Origin: Bacteroidales bacterium
GTDB lineage: Bacteria > Bacteroidota > Bacteroidia > Bacteroidales > Bacteroidaceae
Assembly: GCA_004552155.1 (NCBI GenBank)
Contig: SFPF01000032.1
Coordinates: forward strand, 1-8,290
Direction of reading: 5' to 3'
DNA: 8,290 nt
In this document: positions 4,855 to 8,290 of the stretch, one piece after another
How the letters are laid out: each line of letters begins with the position of its first letter
How positions within the stretch are numbered: the first letter of the stretch is position 1
Position numbers and translations under genes: made by a program
Notes under the pieces: model-generated
What the model was told of the DNA's origin: nothing
The model's database searches: none
What the model saw: only the letters and a program-made list of their open reading frames with translations

Positions 4855-7560
4855 ATGTCACAAACCGCGCCCCGTATCGGACTTACAGAAAAGCAAGTAG
4901 AAGAAAGCCGTGCCAAGCACGGCGCAAACGTACTGACACCGCCCGAGAAAACACCCCTGTGGAAACTCTTCCTCGAAAAGTTTCAAGACCCCATAATCCG
5001 CATCTTACTCCTCGCCCTACTGGCCTCGGTGGGCATCTCCTGCTTCGAGTACAGCCAAGGAGAGGCGGGACTGGACGCATTTTTCGAACCTGCCGGCATC
5101 CTCTTCGCCATTATCCTCGCCACGGGCATCGCCTTCTGGTTTGAGGTCCGCGCCAACCGGGCGTTCGACATTCTCAACCAAGTGAGCGACGAAGACCCCG
5201 TGCAGGTGGTGCGCGGCGAGAACGGCACCATCACCGAAGTGCCGAAGCGCGACATCGTGGTGGGCGACATCGTGATTCTCAACACGGGCAACGAAATCCC
5301 TGCCGACGGCGAACTCATCGAAGCCATTTCCCTGCAAATCAACGAATCGACGCTCACGGGCGAGCCTTTGGTGAAAAAGTCCGTGCGCGAAGAAGATTTC
5401 GATAAAGATGCCACCTACCCCACCAACCATGTCCTGCGCGGCACGACGGTGGTGGACGGGCACGGCGTGATGCGCGTCACCGCCGTGGGCGACCAAACGG
5501 AAAACGGGCGCGTATTCGTGGCGGCGCAAATCGACAACTCTGTAAAAACGCCGCTCAACCACCAGCTCGACCGGCTCAGCGCAGTCATCACGAAGGTGAG
5601 CTACGCCATGGCCGCACTCATCGTGGCGGGTCGCGTGCTCCTTTATTTTATAAATATGAATACCACCGGCGGCTTCGAGTGGCTGCCGTTCCTCTCTGAG
5701 ATGTTGCAGACGGTGATGATTGCCGTTACGCTGATTGTCGTCTCCGTGCCCGAGGGCCTGCCCATGAGCGTCACGCTCTCGCTCGCCATGAGCATGCGGC
5801 GCATGCTGAAAGCCCAGAGCCTCGTGCGCAAGATGCATGCCTGCGAGACAATGGGCGCAACCACCGTAATCTGCACCGACAAGACGGGCACGCTCACGCA
5901 AAATCAGATGCGTGTCTACGAAACGCGCTTCTTCCCCTTCCCCGACGACACCACCGTTGACTTCAAAAGCACCTACGGACAATTCATCGCAGAGGGCATC
6001 GCCGTCAACTCCACGGCCTTCCTCGACCTCAACGACAGTCAGCCGCGCGTGATGGGCAACCCCACCGAGGGCGCCCTGCTGCTGTGGCTCCACAGCCTCG
6101 GGCTGGACTATGAAGCCCTGCGCGGCAATGCCGCCGTGGAGGAACAGCTCACCTTCTCCACCGAGCGCAAGTATATGGGCACCGTGGTGCGCTCCGCCCT
6201 GCTGCCCGGCAAACGCATCCTGTACTTAAAGGGTGCGCCCGAAATCGTGTTCGGCCTCTGCTGCCGCGCTGCGGCGGGCATCACGCAGGAGCAGCTTTCC
6301 ACCATGCTCCTCGGCTATCAGCAGAAAGCCATGCGCACGCTCGGCTTCGCCTATCAAATTTTGGACGACACGAGCGAAACCTTTAGAGACGGCCGCTGCA
6401 CGGCGCGCAACCTCACGTTCCTCGGTTTCGCCGCCATTTCCGACCCCGTCCGCCCCGACGTGCCCGATGCCGTGAAAGCCTGCATCGACGCGGGCATCAG
6501 CGTCAAGATTGTAACCGGCGACACGCCGGGCACCGCCCGCGAAATCGGGCGGCAAATCGGCCTTTGGCAACCGGGTGACGATGCTCGGTGCGAAATCACG
6601 GGTCCCGAGTTCGCCGCCCTCACCGACGCAGAACTCGAAGAGCGCATCCTCGACCTTAAAATCATCTCCCGCGCCCGTCCCATGGACAAAAAGCGATTGG
6701 TAGAAACCTTGCAGAAGAAAGGCCAGGTGGTGGCCGTCACGGGCGACGGCACCAACGATGCGCCCGCCCTTAAAGCCGCCCACGTGGGCCTCTCGATGGG
6801 CGACGGCACGGGCGTGGCCAAGGAAGCGTCCGACATCACCATTATGGACAGTTCTTTCGCCAGCATAGCCAACGCCGTGATGTGGGGTCGCTCGCTCTAC
6901 AAAAATATCCAGCGGTTTATCCTGTTCCAGATGACCATCAACGTGAGCGCCTGCCTCGTGGTGCTGCTCGGCGCGTTCACAGGCAAGCAGTCGCCGCTCA
7001 CGGTGACGCAGATGCTGTGGGTGAACATCATTATGGACACCTTCGCCGCCATGGCGCTTGCCTCCCTGCCGCCCTCGCGAGAGGTAATGAACGAGCAGCC
7101 GCGCCGTCGCGACGACTTTATCATCACCCGCGCCATGTGGAAACGCCTGCTCGGCACGGGGCTGCTGTTCACGGCAATCCTGATGGCTTTGGCAGAATAT
7201 TTCAGATATTTCGATGTCACCGCCCTCACCTCCTTCTTCTCTGCCACGCATGACGGCAGCGGACTGCTCACGCGCTATGAAGAAAGTCTCTTCTTCACGC
7301 TCTTCGTACTGCTCCAACTGTGGAACATGTTCAACGCCCGCGCCTTCGCCACGCACCATTCCGCCCTCTCGCACATAGCCTCCGCCCGCGGTTTCCTGCT
7401 GATTGCCGCGCTCATTCTCGCTGGTCAAATCGTTATCGTCACCTTCGGCGGCAGCATGTTCGGCGTCATGCCCCTTTGCATCGCCGACTGGCTCTTGCTC
7501 CTGCTCATCACCTCGCCCGTGCTGCTCGTACCTGAGATGTGGCGGAGGTGGAAGAAGTAG
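4855..7560 (+). CDS. calcium-translocating P-type ATPase, PMCA (P2B) type
   Basis: This complete 901-residue pump is of normal length for bacterial PMCA-type ATPases, which export Ca2+ across the inner membrane using ATP. The cation-ATPase N-terminus is at about 1-45, and M1-M2 at about 47-97. The actuator domain carries TGEP (168-171) in place of the common TGES. M4 holds VPEGLP (P299-E300-G301-L302-P303). The phosphorylated aspartate is D342 in DKTGTLT. The nucleotide-binding motif KGAPE is at 459-463, TGDTPGT at 554-560 and TGDGTNDAPALK at 629-640. M5 has N696, and M6 has N724 and D728 in WVNIIMDTF. E300, N724 and D728 are the residues expected for the single Ca2+ site. M5-M10 fill about 690-895. 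There is no N- or C-terminal calmodulin-type extension. It is divergent from the recombinase and separated from it by the repeat element, so it probably forms its own unit. Mn2+ or another divalent cation cannot be excluded. Confidence 0.96.
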   Translation: MSQTAPRIGLTEKQVEESRAKHGANVLTPPEKTPLWKLFLEKFQDPIIRILLLALLASVGISCFEYSQGEAGLDAFFEPAGILFAIILATGIAFWFEVRANRAFDILNQVSDEDPVQVVRGENGTITEVPKRDIVVGDIVILNTGNEIPADGELIEAISLQINESTLTGEPLVKKSVREEDFDKDATYPTNHVLRGTTVVDGHGVMRVTAVGDQTENGRVFVAAQIDNSVKTPLNHQLDRLSAVITKVSYAMAALIVAGRVLLYFINMNTTGGFEWLPFLSEMLQTVMIAVTLIVVSVPEGLPMSVTLSLAMSMRRMLKAQSLVRKMHACETMGATTVICTDKTGTLTQNQMRVYETRFFPFPDDTTVDFKSTYGQFIAEGIAVNSTAFLDLNDSQPRVMGNPTEGALLLWLHSLGLDYEALRGNAAVEEQLTFSTERKYMGTVVRSALLPGKRILYLKGAPEIVFGLCCRAAAGITQEQLSTMLLGYQQKAMRTLGFAYQILDDTSETFRDGRCTARNLTFLGFAAISDPVRPDVPDAVKACIDAGISVKIVTGDTPGTAREIGRQIGLWQPGDDARCEITGPEFAALTDAELEERILDLKIISRARPMDKKRLVETLQKKGQVVAVTGDGTNDAPALKAAHVGLSMGDGTGVAKEASDITIMDSSFASIANAVMWGRSLYKNIQRFILFQMTINVSACLVVLLGAFTGKQSPLTVTQMLWVNIIMDTFAAMALASLPPSREVMNEQPRRRDDFIITRAMWKRLLGTGLLFTAILMALAEYFRYFDVTALTSFFSATHDGSGLLTRYEESLFFTLFVLLQLWNMFNARAFATHHSALSHIASARGFLLIAALILAGQIVIVTFGGSMFGVMPLCIADWLLLLLITSPVLLVPEMWRRWKK

Positions 7561-7580
7561 GGGCGTTTTGCAAAACGCCC
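7561..7580. terminator. 20-base perfect palindrome directly after the ATPase stop
   Basis: GGGCGTTTTG is followed at once by its exact reverse complement CAAAACGCCC. It begins on the first base after the TAG. The RNA could form a stem of about 7 bp with a TTGCAA loop. No T-tract follows (GCCATGGCG instead), so it is an atypical terminator, and may equally be a dispersed palindromic repeat or an mRNA-end stabiliser. Confidence 0.45.
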
Positions 7581-7614
7581 GCCATGGCGATACCACACCA
7601 CTCCGCAATAGAGA

Positions 7615-7789
7615 GCTGCATTTAGACTGGAAACCTGCTGATGTGCAAAGTGCGAAAAGCGGCTTTCAAAGTGCAATTTCTGCACTTTCGCTGGCATCAA
7701 AGTGCAAATATTGCACTTTGGAGGAGATTGCCGTGCTGAGAATAATACAGCAAAAACCTTCAGCGGGACAAGCGTTTATTGCAAATTAA
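7615..7789 (+). pseudogene. probable decayed 3' remnant of a coding region with repeated dyads
   Basis: The plus-strand frame ending at 7789 reads as protein-like at its end (CTLEEIAVLRIIQQKPSAGQAFIAN), resembling the start of a winged-helix domain as found at the C-terminus of some Bacteroidales ATP-binding proteins, then stops. There is no proper start of its own; the frame runs back into the ATPase gene in another phase. The DNA carries CAAAGTGC-type units at 7646-7653, 7667-7674 and 7698-7705, with inverted partners at 7681-7688 and 7711-7720. They form two hairpins: 7668-7688 (8-bp stem) and 7698-7720 (10-bp stem, ATA loop). The family call rests on memory and a short match, so confidence is low. 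Confidence 0.25.
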
Positions 7790-8290
7790 GTATCTTGCAC
7801 ATCTTCCATACATTATCAACAACTTAGACTTTGTACGTCATCTACAATTAAGTAGTAATAAGTATTGATAAGTATGTTTAGGTACAATTTTTTCTATATT
7901 GTTCACCCGTTACACACGTGTAACAAAAAAGCCGTAAAAAAAAGAAATAATAAGCACATAGAAAACATGAGCCTATAAAAAGCAAATAGCGTGTAACTCA
8001 CCAGAGCTACACGCTATTTGATAGTGCTTTATTATGTCTTTACTTATCGGACTCATTTAACCTCCTCGAAAATAAGCCATATTGATAATCAACAAATTAG
8101 CATTTCTTGGTACAAATATGAACGCATTTTAATCAAGCAAAAACACTGCTGTCCCGTTAAAGTGGGCAATTCGTTCTTTGAAACAGTTGAAACATAGTCT
8201 ATTAGAAGAAGCCTTTCATGTGCGACGATTTGAATCTGTAATTTTGCAGCCCATAAAATTCCCCGACGCCAGTGGGATGCACACAAGGCT
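7790..8290. other. AT-rich intergenic stretch without a convincing gene
   Basis: No reading frame here looks like a real protein. Visible structures are a dyad GTTACAC and GTGTAAC at 7909-7915 and 7918-7924, separated by AC and followed by an A-run, and the hairpin at 7983-8020. A minus-strand frame open from the right edge to 8202 (28 codons) could be the tail of a gene lying outside the window, but its sequence is not recognised. Confidence 0.5.
7977..8020 (-). terminator. strong intrinsic-terminator-like hairpin, leftward
   Basis: A 13-bp perfect stem pairs 7983-7995 with 8008-8020, and three more pairs (CTC with GAG) can form within the 12-base loop. Read leftward the stem is followed by C and then TTTTT (7981-7977), which is the form of an intrinsic terminator. 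It would end a minus-strand transcript coming from beyond the right edge. On the plus strand no T-run follows. Confidence 0.6.

Noticed and set aside
6226..7608. Long minus-strand frame (460 codons) opposite the ATPase 3' half
   Set aside because: The plus strand carries all P-type ATPase motifs. The antisense frame is rich in G, E, H and R and has no recognisable domain.
8239..8246. TAATTTTG, a match to the -7 box on the plus strand
   Set aside because: There is no TTTG at 19-21 bases upstream and no gene within reach, so it is likely a chance match.
8089..8286. 65-codon minus-strand frame near the right edge
   Set aside because: It begins with TTG, has no recognisable motif, and competes with another open frame from the edge to 8202; neither can be supported.

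Overview
The window looks like chromosomal DNA from a Bacteroidales bacterium, probably Prevotella or Bacteroides-like. The evidence is a UpxY-type NusG paralogue at the head of a polysaccharide operon, promoters of the Bacteroidetes form (TTTG, about 20 bases, TAnnTTTG), start codons mostly without Shine-Dalgarno sequences, and GC-rich genes separated by AT-rich gaps full of repeats. The species cannot be fixed from this stretch.

From 1 to 3024 all genes read leftward and look like the start of a capsule or exopolysaccharide operon. The order is upxY-like antiterminator (3024-1957), a small unrecognised gene (1922-1548), a CapE/FnlA-type UDP-GlcNAc 4,6-dehydratase/5-epimerase (1530-481), a 250-300 bp palindromic repeat element, and the first 47 codons of a WbuC-family cupin gene that runs off the left edge. 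FnlA plus WbuC suggests a glycan containing L-FucNAc or a related 2-acetamido-2,6-dideoxy-L-hexose.

The most important feature is the gap 3025-3389 upstream of upxY. It holds a 21-bp perfect inverted repeat (3214-3234 and 3357-3377) enclosing a well-formed Bacteroidetes promoter (TTTG at 3315-3318, TATCTTTG at 3339-3346). Next to it is a complete tyrosine recombinase gene (4337-3390, leftward). This is the layout of a phase-variable capsule promoter with a local recombinase. As sequenced, the promoter points right, away from upxY, so the operon appears to be in the OFF orientation. Inversion would place it about 214 bp upstream of upxY, facing it.

From 4338 to 4854 lies a gene-free gap with small hairpins and a second copy of the palindromic element, in the opposite orientation to the first. 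The two copies bracket the fnlA, upxY, switch and recombinase block. From 4855 to 7560, reading right, is a complete PMCA-type Ca2+ P-type ATPase with no obvious link to the polysaccharide genes. The remaining 730 bases hold a 20-base palindrome at the ATPase stop, a probable decayed coding remnant with repeated dyads, and a strong leftward terminator-like hairpin, but no convincing gene.

Proposed working of the module: the recombinase flips the promoter. In the ON state the UpxY-like protein would promote read-through of the long polysaccharide operon, and the downstream enzymes would make the nucleotide sugar.
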